64,000 nt of DNA from Amyelois transitella (Eukaryota > Arthropoda > Insecta > Lepidoptera > Pyralidae). The notes beneath the pieces are model-generated. The model saw nothing but the letters and a program-made list of their open reading frames with translations, was not told where the DNA came from and made no database searches. Below, piece after piece: positions 42,401-52,460 of this stretch. The stretch covers positions 11,957,001 through 12,021,000 of the forward strand of contig NC_083511.1 in NCBI RefSeq assembly GCF_032362555.1, read 5' to 3'. Every line of letters starts with the position of its first letter. Within the stretch, counting starts at the first letter, position 1. Made by a program: the position numbers and the translations under genes.

Positions 42401-45400
42401 ACACCGGAATCGACAAGCATGATGCGCCCCGTAGGATTTAACAAACCACGAGTGGATCTCTTCTACGACAACCTTGAAAAGCTGATGAAACAGTACAACA
42501 TTCACACCCTCAAGAATTTATAACTGTGATGAAACTGGTGTCAGTTGCGTGCACAAATATTCGTCCGGTACTAGGTGCCACTTTTTAAAATTATGTTTTT
42601 TGTTACCAAAGTTTGTTTGATAGTATTCATTATTTTTTAGCAGAGGTTGCATTTTTGTTAAATTAATTTGATTGCTAACTTTGTTATCTAATATAAGTCA
42701 TAATTTTATAAACATTCCTTAAATATTTTATGTTTTATTTTGAAATAACCTTAGGTGTCCGCCACTGGGGGACTTCCCCCTACCCCGGGCTCCTCTTCAG
42801 AGCGCTGGGGATGCAATCGGGACTAAAAGCCAGAAGAAGGAGGTTTGTTAAAAAGAATCGTTGAAATCGGTTCATAGCGAGCATATGATTTAGAAATCAT
42901 CTGCGCTACGAGGAATATATATTTGTACTATTTCCTAAACTTGTCAACGTTTTAATGTTGCCGGTCTGGAGAGAAAAAAAAAACAAAAATGTTCATGCTG
43001 ATTTTATGCAAACGAATGATTTTCCTACAGCTGTGAAGCTTTTAAGATTGCAAGTGACAGGTTGCCAGCCAATTTCTTTTACCTTTCTTTTGATTGACTT
43101 TTCTAATCTACACGGAAAGATAATACTTATATCATGATAGAATATTCCTTTCTACTTTGTTTATGTTCGAAGTAACAAGAAGCTTGGTATCTGTACCATC
43201 AATGGTCGAAGACGCGCCGTTCACGACGCTCGCGATTTGCATTCTCCGCGCTCCGGGCGTCCGGCCGACTACGACATTCACTGTATTATGTAGTACATTG
43301 TAGTAAACCACGGTTTGTGGGAAATTGTATTGTGATCCACATTTCACGGCCAATGTTCTACGTGCTTCACATTATGCAAGGTCATCTCCGGAATGACTGA
43401 GGAAAGTAATTTTGTTAGTAGACAGATGCGGAGGTGTAAACGGCCTGAGTCAATGGTGCAAGAAATAGTTTAACGAGTTTCTTTAGTCTACAAAACAACA
43501 CTGCGGCGTCAGCAGAGTTAAATAGTAACAAAACTCGAAGGTAAAGTTAAGCTGGATAGCTTTATGATGGAATTGAGGTTCAAAGATAGTGAAAGTCGCT
43601 AGCTCACCTAAGTTTCTAACATTTTCCTTCGTTGAACGAATACGGTTTAGATATGTATTTTTTGTGATTTTTCCATAAGTAGACTAAATGGAGAGTGGTC
43701 AAGCCGAGTCTAGTCTAGAAATCTAGAAAATTCTAGTTTAAAGTACCGTGTAGACTTGCACGGTAGGTGTTGTACGCTAACATTTACTTAAAGTTAGTCC
43801 AATCCAATCGAATCCTATCTTGTGGAAAATAATTAAGTACTTAATTGCATACCTATTATGTCGAAATTAAATAAATAAATACCTGTTATGTCGAAAATAA
43901 AAAAAATATATTATGCCGAACCTAGTTTTAAGACAGTTCTATCTGTTTTGAGTCACAATATATCACAATGTCTAATTATTTAAGTTGACAAGGCTAGGTA
44001 TTGAACATAGTTCGTCCCAGATATAGGCATAATGCATGTTCACAGCATAAAAACCTGAGTTATGCGCATCATTAGAGCTGACCCCTGCTCGGATGACTGC
44101 GCCGACAGACTTTGTTCTTTATAGATAAAGTATTAAAGTTATTTTTATGACGAATCTCCACAACACTCCTTTGTGAAGTGTTATCTCAGGAATGTCTTTA
44201 CATTATTGAAAACAGAGCTTCTATTGTCTGTCTGTGGACGTTCAGTATGAGTTCAATAAGTCTTTGCTGCAAATTAGGTACTTTGATAAGAGAAATTAAG
44301 ATAAGTGTAACAGACATAATGATCATGAAATACAGAGGTATCAGCGATATGTGACATGTAGGTCAAGTTGGTCTGCGATGTAGGCGCAGAGTTAGCTGAT
44401 ACTGGTATACTATCTCTGCATATAGACTTACATATGTACAGTACATTCGAATACTCAGATATTATATAGATAGAAGACGCCTAATAAAAGAAAAAGGCAA
44501 ATATCATCATCAACATCATCCTTCTGACGTGTGTCCCGGAGGCGTCATCACCTCTGGTGCTCCAGTGACCACGAGCCTGGATGAAGTAAGACAGGTTTTA
44601 CACGAAGCGACTCCTGTCTGACCTCAGACAATTAAAGTATTGTACACAACTCAGAAAATCTCAGTTATGGTATCGGCCCTATCTTGAACTTGTAGGCAAT
44701 TTACATAAATCTGTATAGAAATGAGATTAATTTAAAACGTTACAATCAATGATTACGTAAAAAATATACAAACAGTCGAACCTACAGTGGAAACGACCAC
44801 TGAACACACCTCACTTTGAAATATATTACATCAGATATTGACAAATACAGGCGGATAGCATGGAAGTAGATGACTTTATCATCAAGATGTGATATTAAAA
44901 CAAAAAATGTCCATTTCAGATGTTCAGCGGCGCGCTCCTGGCCACGGCGGCGCGCCTGGCCTGGGACCCCAGCACGTACGCGTGGTTCCGGTTCCTCTGC
45001 GAGACGCAGTACCGCGTGACCCTGGGCTACGTGCTCGCCGCGGGGCTGTGGCTGGCCGCGCTGGTCTACCTGGCCGCCGCCGCCACCGCCTACAGAGCCA
45101 AGAAGCCGGATAGGAATTGTCTCAAATTGGTATGATCAGTTTTGAAATACATCCTTAAGGAAATCTTTGAAATACTTTTGAATATATGCTGTTTTGCAAT
45201 TTATTATAAACTTGGAGAAAGTCGATCGAAACTCCAATAATATTATTTGATCTGCTAATTAACTGGTCGAAAGAGACTTAAAATTGGGCAGCGGACGGCG
45301 CTTAGTAGGTATACGCATCGTAAAGTCAAGTCCATTAGAAAGACAAAGGATACATTTAGAGGACCTAGAGATCCAGTCTCGTATGGTCCAAATACAACAG

Positions 45401-48400
45401 TCCACATCACTCCTACAGACATTCTTCCCCATTTGTCACGATCACAAAATCATAAATAAATGAGTGGCTCTCAGTCTTAACAAGCAAATCTAGCTTCGTG
45501 TATTTTAATAAATTTGTATGTTATTGTTTCAGTACGCTGTGGGCGTAGTAGTGTTGGCGATAAGCGAGGTGGTGTACGGGGCGTGGATGGCGGCGTCCCT
45601 CAAGGAGTGGTGGGAGACCGACCCACACGCTGAGCTGGCGAGGAAGAGCATGAGGCTCATGGAAGACGTAAAACCGGCGCTGTTGGCAGTGAAGAACTAC
45701 CGGGATGTGGTGGAACCGGTGCTGGATATGTTGGAGGTAAAGCCTTCGGGATAGACCTACATCTATACTTATATTATAAAGCTGAAGAGTTTTGTTTGAA
45801 TCTCAGAAACTACGTTCGAAATAAAAATTATTTTTGTGTTGAATAGATCATTTATCGAGGAAGGCTTAAGGCGATATAACATCACGCTGCTATTATTAGG
45901 AGCGGAGAAATAATGGAAAATGTAAAAAAAAACGGGGAAAATTATTCATCCTTGAGGGCTTCAATGATGCCCAAAACAACTATTCCACACGGACACAGTT
46001 AGTATATAATAAGACAAATTTTGTTACGTTGTGGAAAAAGTGAATGTTTTCCATCTGGTTTGTTTCTGTAAGTAACTAGAGTAAGAGTAACTAAAGTGTT
46101 TGCCCATGTTATACTTTTTTTTCTTTTGTTTAATAATGAAGTCCCCATAGATGATGAAATATTATATTTACTATTTAAGAATTATTTGCCAAATACTTTA
46201 TGCCTTTGTATTATTGGCGTAAATAAAGAATTGAAAGTACAAGTGTCGGTGACAGACGTCATGCATCCTGCATCAGCATTAGCTTCTTACGAAACCCTTG
46301 AGAATTAGAGTTAGAGTTTAGTTAGAGTTCCCTTAATAGCTGTATGCCTGAAAAAGACAAGCCAAAGGTATAAAAGATTCCAGTCTCAGCGGTCCCCTCC
46401 CCGGACAGACCGAGATAAAGAGTAATAGTTCAGTTCACAGGCAGGCAAAACAAGGCAGAACAAAAAATACAAGCATATGACAAAAGAAGCACTGATTTAC
46501 AGTTTTCTTTAGATTAAGAGAGAAACAAATTTTTAATATTTCTCTATGACTTGCATAATGAGAATTTCATTTTATTGGTACGAGTACATATAAAACATAC
46601 AATATGAGCAGGTGTGATTCTTACTAATACTTTTTGTTTTGATATACCTAATGAAATATGATTCAATCAGTAAATATGCAATAACAATTTGTATCAAGGT
46701 GTAAGTTCTGGGAACTAGTTCACGATGGTGATGCTATCGCCGAAACACGCGCCCAATCCGTGATAACTATTAGTAATCCTGAGATTATGATGAGTTACAA
46801 CACAAAGATATTGGCATTGAAAACTATACTGTTGTAAATTTTGAGTGACGGCATCCATTGACAAGGTGCGCCACCTCATTAGGAAAAGCCAGTAAAATGG
46901 GAAATAGGAACATAAAACTACTGTTTTTTATATCTTAAATCGCTTATACGAATAAAGGGAAGGAGCCCGAATGAAGGCAGCACCTGTTCATTTTCTACCT
47001 AGGCTATGTGCCAATGATTCATTTCTGATCTTTACACATCTGAAAATGTAGGAGAGCTGCATCCTTAGAAAACTGTCGTAAACGACTTTTTCCTAGTTTC
47101 TTTATTAAACCTGCTTAAAGCTGCGAAAAGTTTAATAAAGGTACTTACCTACACAGATACATATAGTCACGTTTATATCTCGTGCAGGGTAGACAGAGCC
47201 AACAGTCTTAAAAAGACGAATAGGCCACGTTCAGCTGCACGACTTAATGATAGAATTGACATTCAAATAGTGACAGGTTGCTAGCCCATGGCTTAAAAAC
47301 ATCCCTAGTTTATAAGCCTATCACTTAGTCGCCTTTTTCGACACCCATGTGAAAGAGGAGTGTTCCTATTCTTTTTTTTTATTGGTGCCGGGAACCACAC
47401 GGCTTAAAGGTAACTGGTAACTGGTAACATTAGTTCACAAACATTGATGACACTGACGTGTGGTATTGATGTGTCCGCAGGAGGTGGAGCGCAAGGCTCC
47501 CAACAACGTGTTCGTCATCGTCGTCTTCGCTATGCTGGGGCTCGTGTTGCAGGTAATTGAAGCCATTACCCAAACTTTGATGCCTGAAAATAAATGAATA
47601 ATATACACCCTTACGAGCGAACTTAGAAAAACAATGTATAGTGTTTTTAATTTAAAATTAAAAACACATCGTTTCTCTATGCTTCTTCTTCCTGGCTTTA
47701 GTCTCTGTTAAATCCTGTTGCAACCATCAACACTCTGGAGAGGAGCCCGGGGTATACTTTTGACCATGGAGCCTGGATTGGGTGAGTCAGGTTTTAACAC
47801 GAAGTCCCATCTGCCCTTCGCAACCTTTTGCCAATGCAAACCCATTTGCCTCACTGTAAGAGCATTGGTTAGTATTCAAAGTAACATATACATAACTTAG
47901 AAAATAGTTTTGTTTGAACCTGTGCCCACTGACGCTCTTACATTGTTACATACATACATATGGTCACGTCTATATCCCTTGCGGGGTAGACAGAGCCAAC
48001 AGTCTTCAAAAGACTGAATGGCCACGTTCAGCTATTTGGCTTAATGATAGAATTGAGATTCAAATAGTGACAGGTTGCTAGCTCATCGCCTAAAAGAGGA
48101 ATCCCAAGTTTATATCCCTTAGTTGCCTTTTACGACATCCATGGGAATGAGATAGAGTGGTCCTATTCTTTTTTGTAATGCCGTCTTGGTGCCGGTAATG
48201 GTGGTCAATGGTGCCGGGAACTACACGGCACTCACGGCTCTTACATTGTTTTACTATGCATTCATACATAATTACCCACTTGGGCTATTACAGATAGCAG
48301 CATTCGTGATGGCGTGCCGCCTCTCGCGGCGGGCGCCGCCCCGGGCCGAGCCGCGCGCGGGCCCCGAGCGGCGCCTGGAGAAGGGCGCGCCGAGCCCGCT

Positions 48401-48500
48401 GCCCGGCGACGACAGCGACGACAGCCGCGCCGACATGCCCCCCGGCTGGCGGAAGAAGGCCAACCTCAGCATGTACACTATACTTGACAGAATTTTCTAG
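30437..48500 (+). CDS. Tetraspanin-like four-pass membrane protein B, CCG-less, 252 aa
   Basis: Exons 30437-30502, 44920-45129, 45533-45736, 47481-47552 and 48294-48500, phase 0 throughout, stop TAG. TM1 KIFIFINIAFA|MFSGALLATAARL carries Asn18. WDPSTY follows in the small loop. TM2 is GYVLAAGLWLAALVYLAAAA. TM3 YAVGVVVLAISEVVYGAW has Glu104. TM4 VFVIVVFAMLGLVLQIAAF has Gln184. The large loop (about 58 residues) has no cysteine. The tail is basic/acidic (RRAPPRAEPRAG, GDDSDDSRAD). The Asn/Glu/Gln pattern and exon 1 length (66 nt) match tetraspanins, including gene A, but CCG is absent, so I call it tetraspanin-like. Intron 1 is 14.4 kb. A GC-rich exon with a good acceptor at 48851 may give an alternative C-terminus. 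Start choice: ATG in the context GCCGCGATGG. Confidence 0.82.
32560..32980 (-). repeat. S1 SINE interrupted by an S2 fragment
   Basis: Runs from the tail (GAGGAGCCCGGGGTAAGC) through ACGAAGCGACTCCCGTCTGA to a tRNA-like head on the minus strand with box-B-like GGGTTCGAATCC and GTCGGTGGTAGA. A 51-bp S2 tail (32845-32895) is inserted between the middle and the head. Confidence 0.78.
32845..32895 (+). repeat. 5'-truncated S2 insertion with 13-bp target duplication
   Basis: Only the last 51 bp of S2 (CTCTGTCTAACCCGC...ATGTATGTATGT), flanked by AGAATATGGTCGC at 32832-32844 and 32896-32908. This is the pattern of a truncated target-primed reverse transcription product. Confidence 0.8.
36030..36395 (-). 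repeat. Full-length tRNA-derived SINE (family S1)
   Basis: Read on the minus strand: tRNA-like head with GCGTCGGTGGTAGTCC (A-box region) and AAGTTCGAATCCCACC (B-box), then CTCGGCCGTGTACCAATGAC, GATGCTCTTACGGTGAGGG, CAATACGGGTAAGATTCCCC, GGAGTCGCTTCGTG and the end GCCAGGAGGAAGAATGA. About 360 bp; used as reference for the other S1 copies. Confidence 0.8.
37200..37350 (+). repeat. S3 SINE body
   Basis: Shares GGGTCTTGAATGTTTAAATC, ATTTATTATAAAATATCGTA, AACACAAGTCTCGAACTTAC, TTCGAGGCTAATTCAATCTG and TTTGTCCCGTATA with the minus-strand copy at 56385-56625. Resembles the widespread lepidopteran SINEs of the Metulj type; that name is from memory and unchecked. Confidence 0.7.
37755..37838 (-). repeat. 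S2 fragment with internal deletion
   Basis: (CATA)n tail joined directly to AGAATTGAGATTCAAATAGT and GGCAGGTTGCTAGCC; the Ser/Thr-codon-like CTCTGTCTACC block is missing. Another short tail piece lies at about 38062-38110. Confidence 0.55.
41455..42780 (+). mobile_element. Decayed pogo/Tigger-like DNA transposon (1326 bp)
   Basis: Perfect terminal inverted repeats GGGGGAAGTCCC / GGGACTTCCCCC, flanked by TA at 41453-41454 and 42781-42782. It carries a transposase remnant (see 41954-42590). GCCGGAC motifs recur four times on the left half (about 41472, 41489, 41830, 41854). Much of the catalytic region is missing, so this is a non-autonomous, internally deleted copy. Confidence 0.85.
41954..42590 (+). 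pseudogene. Truncated pogo/Tigger-family transposase
   Basis: The ATG at 41954 opens a psq-type helix-turn-helix (WDPQSLQTAIDKVM, LSVRQAAMRYNIPKSTIH). An in-frame TAA follows, then the same frame continues (42119-42523) through a CENP-B-like second DNA-binding domain (LKLAYDLAEVM, RHSDISLRTPES). A one-base shift near 42519 leads into YNCDETGVS, the first catalytic Asp block of DDE transposases. Coding then fades at about 42590 and the rest of the catalytic core is absent. One stop, one frameshift and a large deletion make it inactive. Confidence 0.8.
44510..44630 (-). repeat. S1 SINE fragment
   Basis: GTCCCGGAGGCGTCATCACC, GAGCCTGGATGAAGTAAGAC and ACACGAAGCGACTCCTGTCT in S1 order. Lies about 300 bp upstream of gene B exon 2. 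Confidence 0.55.
45762..46012 (+). repeat. S4 repeat, copy 2
   Basis: ATCTATACTTATATTATAAA, AGCTGAAGAGTTTTGTTTG and the end CAACTATTCCACACGGAC match copy 1 at 26125. It lies just after gene B exon 3, inside the 1.7 kb third intron. Confidence 0.6.
47144..47403 (-). repeat. Near full-length S2 element in gene B intron 3
   Basis: From the tail (ATACATATAGTCACGTTTAT) to the hairpin head (GGTGCCGGGAACCACACGG). Possible short target repeat AAAGGTA on both sides. Its right end lies about 77 bp upstream of gene B exon 4. Confidence 0.7.
47682..47940 (-). repeat. S1 SINE, interrupted near its head by S2
   Basis: CTTCCTGGCTTTAGTC, TGGAGAGGAGCCCGGGGTAT, GCCTGGATTGGGTGAGTCAG and GTAAGAGCATTGGTTAGTAT in S1 order. 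The head is broken at GACGCTCTTA where the next S2 element inserted. Confidence 0.7.
47948..48236 (-). repeat. S2 element with 14-bp target duplication
   Basis: Flanked by GCTCTTACATTGTT at 47934-47947 and 48237-48250. It runs from (CATA)n to a partly duplicated hairpin head (GGTGCCGG, then GGTGCCGGGAACTACACGGC). It sits in gene B intron 4, ending about 57 bp before exon 5. Confidence 0.8.
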
Positions 48501-48850
48501 CAGGTCAGTTTTTATTTTCATTCTTTGTTGAGGTTTCTATTAGAGGTACCGCCGTCGTTTATTTCCGTCTTACTTACTTTAGCATAAACATTAAATCGTT
48601 CAGTTTTGCATGGCTTGGTTGCGTATGTTTTTGGGAACTTGCTCAAAAATCATTGGCTATCTTGCCAGGACACTCGAAGTCAGCAATAACAAGATGTGAC
48701 AAAGACGTAAATAAGGAATGAGTTTGATTCTATATTATGACATCATTGGGAATGAAAACGATCTTCGCCATATTTGGTTATTACTGTGAAGCGACTGCAG
48801 TCATGTTTGCGTGAATCATTTGTTAAACATCTATCTTACTCGTTTTCCAG

Positions 48851-49121
48851 GACGAAGAGGCCGCCGCGGTCTCGCCGCTCCGCGCAGGCATGCCGCCGCC
48901 GTCCGCGCCTCCGGCGCCGCGCCCCCGCACACGGCGGCGCGGCCGCGGGGCCTCCACGGCGCGGCGGCGCGGCGACGGCGTCGCTCGGGACGCGCGCTGG
49001 GACGCCGTGCATGCGCAGCTCCGGGCCGCGCACCAAACTCGCGCTCAGCCCTCCGCACCGGCGCTACTCATTTTACATGCCGACCTATGAACTAAGAATA
49101 AGTGATCAAACAGTCATATAA
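48851..49121 (+). CDS. Candidate alternative last exon of gene B
   Basis: A good acceptor (TTTTCCAG) precedes a GC-rich stretch, open in more than one frame. Read in phase 2 it ends GPRTKLALSPPHRRYSFYMP...DQTVI before TAA at 49119. This phase matches the tail introns of genes C and D. A weak donor inside exon 5 of gene B (AGCAT|GTACAC, about 48472) would join in that phase, at the place where C and D splice (…NLSM versus …TLLL and …SLLY). The alternative phase-0 frame starts DEEAAAVSPLRAG and stops at 49090. If only the CAG|GTCAGT site after the exon 5 stop is used, this would be 3' UTR. Coding status is uncertain. Confidence 0.4.
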
Positions 49122-52100
49122 TATCGCCAATATAATGTACATGGCTTGTTGAACACTAGTCAAATTATCAAACGAAACGATCATAGAATTTATCGATAAG
49201 TAATCCGACTTTTCGTACAAAATAACAACAGATAATTTTATGGGAAATTTGAATTTTTGCTTTATATTTCTTTGAAAACTTGATCTACTTGCTCATAAAA
49301 TTTGGCGGGTGTTTAAAAAGTCATAAACAACTGCACTAAAAAGATAAAGATGGTGTGGCGATAAGTGTGATTTGAGATAATTATAGTGAAAAAGAAAAGT
49401 TTTATCGACAGCACCGTGTCACCAGATAAGGACGCTCCTGAGATTGAATGACAGAGATTAAAACGAATTATTTGTTCCTCAAAGTATTGTAAGATTTTCA
49501 CATTCCTTTTGAATATGTACAAAGTGCGCTCAATAGGTGAGGGTCGTTGTCGAAGGATTGTGGAGACCGCGCTTCCCAAAGGTAGCCCTTGCCTGCTCCA
49601 CAATACTGCCAAACTGCATAGATTACATACAGATTAAATATAGTTCAATCATTTTATAGAATTAAGGATTTAATTTTCTGAGATTTATGCACAATTTGAC
49701 GAATACGATTGTTTTATAATGTAGAATTTGTGCGTAGTCTCGTTGTTAACATTATCTATGGTAAGTAGGAATTCTATAAACCTATAGGTACAAATAAGCT
49801 ATGTTCCGTAGAAAACGAAGACAGACTGCCATATTTTATTAGTGAATAGATAAATTGTATCAAATTTTAGTCATAAGTTTATTAGTGATACTGTAAGTAA
49901 AACTCATATCACTTTGTTTTCGCGTCGCATGCGGCGTTCTCGGAGAGACGTGTGGTGCTATACTACTTGTTGAACTTTCAATCCTAGTTCCGGTCAAAAG
50001 TCAGCTGTGAAACGGCCATTTTATATCGCCGTCTTCTATTAACTGTATCAGTAAGACAAGGACTGCAATATGAAATGTCCGTTTGACATACGACTTCCGT
50101 TCGGGCTGAATAAATTTAGACGTAAGTAGGTTCCATGTGTTCGATTCGACCGAATGACTCCACTTTGCTGTGATTTGCTTTAAAAGTAACGCTAACTAGG
50201 TAGTGTGTGGGTCCCGGTCCGCCATATTGCTGTGACCGCGGTGCGCGGCGTGTTTGTTTGTTCCCTTCCGGATACGGTTGTTTTGTATTTGGTGCCAAAT
50301 AGAATTAAGTACGACGTAAAAAATAGTGCGGGCAACACGGTCTACCGATCTAAGAAGCATCTACTTTTCCCCATAGTGGTATTTATAACGATATTTCAAG
50401 TGATAGCCGTACTTGGCAACCATCGTCTATTTTTGTGGGTAAATCAGAATGTCTAGCCTCGAAACTCCAGCTATCTGTACCTCATGGAACTCTAGAACAC
50501 CAACTCGAGACTACAGAATTACAACTTGAAGGCTTGTCTTGATATATAAAAGATGAGCCTTCAAGTTGGCAACTATCGTCATGTGTAGCCCACTGGCGAG
50601 GGTATATGCTATAATATACATCACTGGTATGATTCACGCTGAATTCCGAAATACAACAACCTCTTATTCTAAGAGGCTGTAAATTTACTGAACACCTTAG
50701 CGGTAGCCGTGCGTGCGCGCACCCTACTAGACAATAAGTCCGACACGAGCCGTGCGGACCGTCGACGGCGGTAATGTTTTCTTACGCACAGACAATGTTT
50801 ACCTAGCACGTAAGGACGAAGCAATAAAGTGATATTTTTGTATTTACTGGTTTCATTTGTCTAATGTTGGATCTGAGTTAGGGATCCAGAATGTAAAAAT
50901 AATTATTATTGATTACATCGACCAATTATTACCCGTGGTTTAGATGTCCGGTCAACCGAACCACAGAAAAATATTATCCAACGATAAAATTACCTTTCAG
51001 TCGCAGTACCTTATACCTAAATCATGAAGACGCATCACTGTTTTAAATACTATAATACTAGCTGTTTTTAACCGTGATTAGCCCGAGATCAAAAAAGTAA
51101 AGGGATTTTTACACAAAGCGACCATCATCTGACTTCCTCAACCTTTGTGGGAACCTAAACTTTATGGATCATGTCGAATCCTTCAGTCGCTTTTTACGAC
51201 ATCCATAGGAGTGGCGCTTTTCTAAAGTGCCAGGAACCACACGGCAAAAACATCACATTACGTCTTGATACCTTACGGGATTGACACAACGAGCCTGCAA
51301 TATGAGGGTACACAAGCGGAAACTAGGTACACTCACCAGCTCAAATGACCGTGTATGTCGTAGGTACTTGTTAAGATTAGTCTCTATCTCTCTCTCTCTC
51401 AGGCTCCCCGAGTAACTAGTAACTATAGAAACCATTTAAAAAAAAAACCATCGAAATAAGTGAGTAGGTATAGATCAACCGTTATTCATGGCAGTCGCCT
51501 TTTTTTATTCTAAATCCGCATCCGAACTGATTTATTCATTGAAGAGATGCCGCGTTCCCGACAGCAGTAACATACATCGATAAACAAGTCAAAATAATAC
51601 AATCATTTTTGCGTCAGACTATAATCAGAGGCTGCTTTTTTTGTAAAATATGTAAAGAATTTTTATTAATCATTGCAATAACTTGAAGCTACTCATCGAA
51701 TAACGCGAATATGCTCTTAACCAGGAAAGCCCCAATATGAATGCAATTTAATTACAATTTGTAACAGTAACAGGAAAACAAAGGCATGAGGAATGAGTAA
51801 TCACGGTTCCCAACAAATGACCATTTCAGCAAAATGGGTCCTCCGACAGTCGCCCGATAGCGGCACCGGAATCATGTTATCTGCAGTCAGCGTTCCAATG
51901 CACTTTGAAGGAAAACATTAATTACAAACAGTTGAACATTTCAACAGTGAACTTATAATTATACTTGGGTACTTATTTGGTAAGGCTTTGATGTAAAGTA
52001 GACCATCAGACTAGTGAAGCTTTGCACTGGTGAAGTGAAGAATAATGTTGGAGATTGTTAAACTCTTGCAGTGAAGTGACTGGTGTCTTTAACAAAGTAG

Positions 52101-52460
52101 TGATAAGGTGAACTTAAAAGTAGTCAAGTGAAGTGAGAAATACCTATATTGGAGAGCTTTTTGAAAAAGTTGAGCATCAAACTAATGAAATGAAGAAAAA
52201 TGTTAGAAATATTTGATGTATTTGTGAAATGACTGGTGTCTTCGACAAAGCAATAAAACAAAGTCAAAATGAATCTGGTGAAGTGAGAAATACTTATACT
52301 GGAAAGTTGAGCTTCGAACTAGAAAAGAGATATAAAAAAATATTTGAAATATTTCATGTGTTCGGAATGTGATTGGTGTGTTAGACAAAAAAAGTTATTC
52401 TTATTTGTAAGAGAAGAAGCAGTGAAGTTGATAAAAAAGTTTAAAAAACAGACTCCTATA
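49122..52460. other. Gene B to gene C intergenic region
   Basis: Probably begins with the 3' UTR of gene B. A 13-bp inverted repeat with a 21-nt spacer sits at 50522-50568. GC-richer patches lie near 50190-50260 and 50700-50770. An S1 fragment (51090-51175, minus) is followed by an S2 head fragment (51175-51245, minus). The last 500 bp upstream of gene C contain loosely repeated GTGAAGTGA-type words. No gene seen. Confidence 0.45.
50823..50828 (+). terminator. Candidate polyadenylation signal of gene B
   Basis: AATAAA followed by GATATTTTTGTATTTACTGG and TTTCATTTGTC (T/GT-rich). It lies 1.7 kb after the candidate last exon, and no better signal was seen closer. Confidence 0.3.

Larger units (their letters stand above)
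41270..42840 (+). repeat. S1 SINE split by a pogo-like transposon
   Basis: Left part 41270-41454 (GATGCTCTTACGGCGAGGG ... GGAGTCGCTTCGTG ... CCATGGTAAAATGCA) and right part 42783-42840 (CCCCGGGCTCCTCTTC, GGGGATGCAATCGGGAC). They join exactly as in an uninterrupted S1 when the element at 41455-42780 is removed. Confidence 0.75.
30503..44919. other. 14.4 kb first intron of gene B
   Basis: Holds S1 copies (32560-32980, 36030-36395 and a pogo-split copy at 41270-42840), S2 pieces, an S3 SINE (37200-37350) and GC-richer patches near 38290-38420, 40600-40700, 41040-41160 and 43190-43270. None of these patches shows a convincing exon. One open frame, 31173-31538, ends in a signal-peptide-like segment before a splice-donor-like GTAAGG (see findings). 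The rest is AT-rich with no recognisable content. Confidence 0.5.

Noticed and set aside
42119-42523. Functional 134-aa gene
   Set aside because: It continues in frame a broken transposase whose first part lies upstream of a stop; the flanks are transposon ends, so it is a pseudogene fragment.
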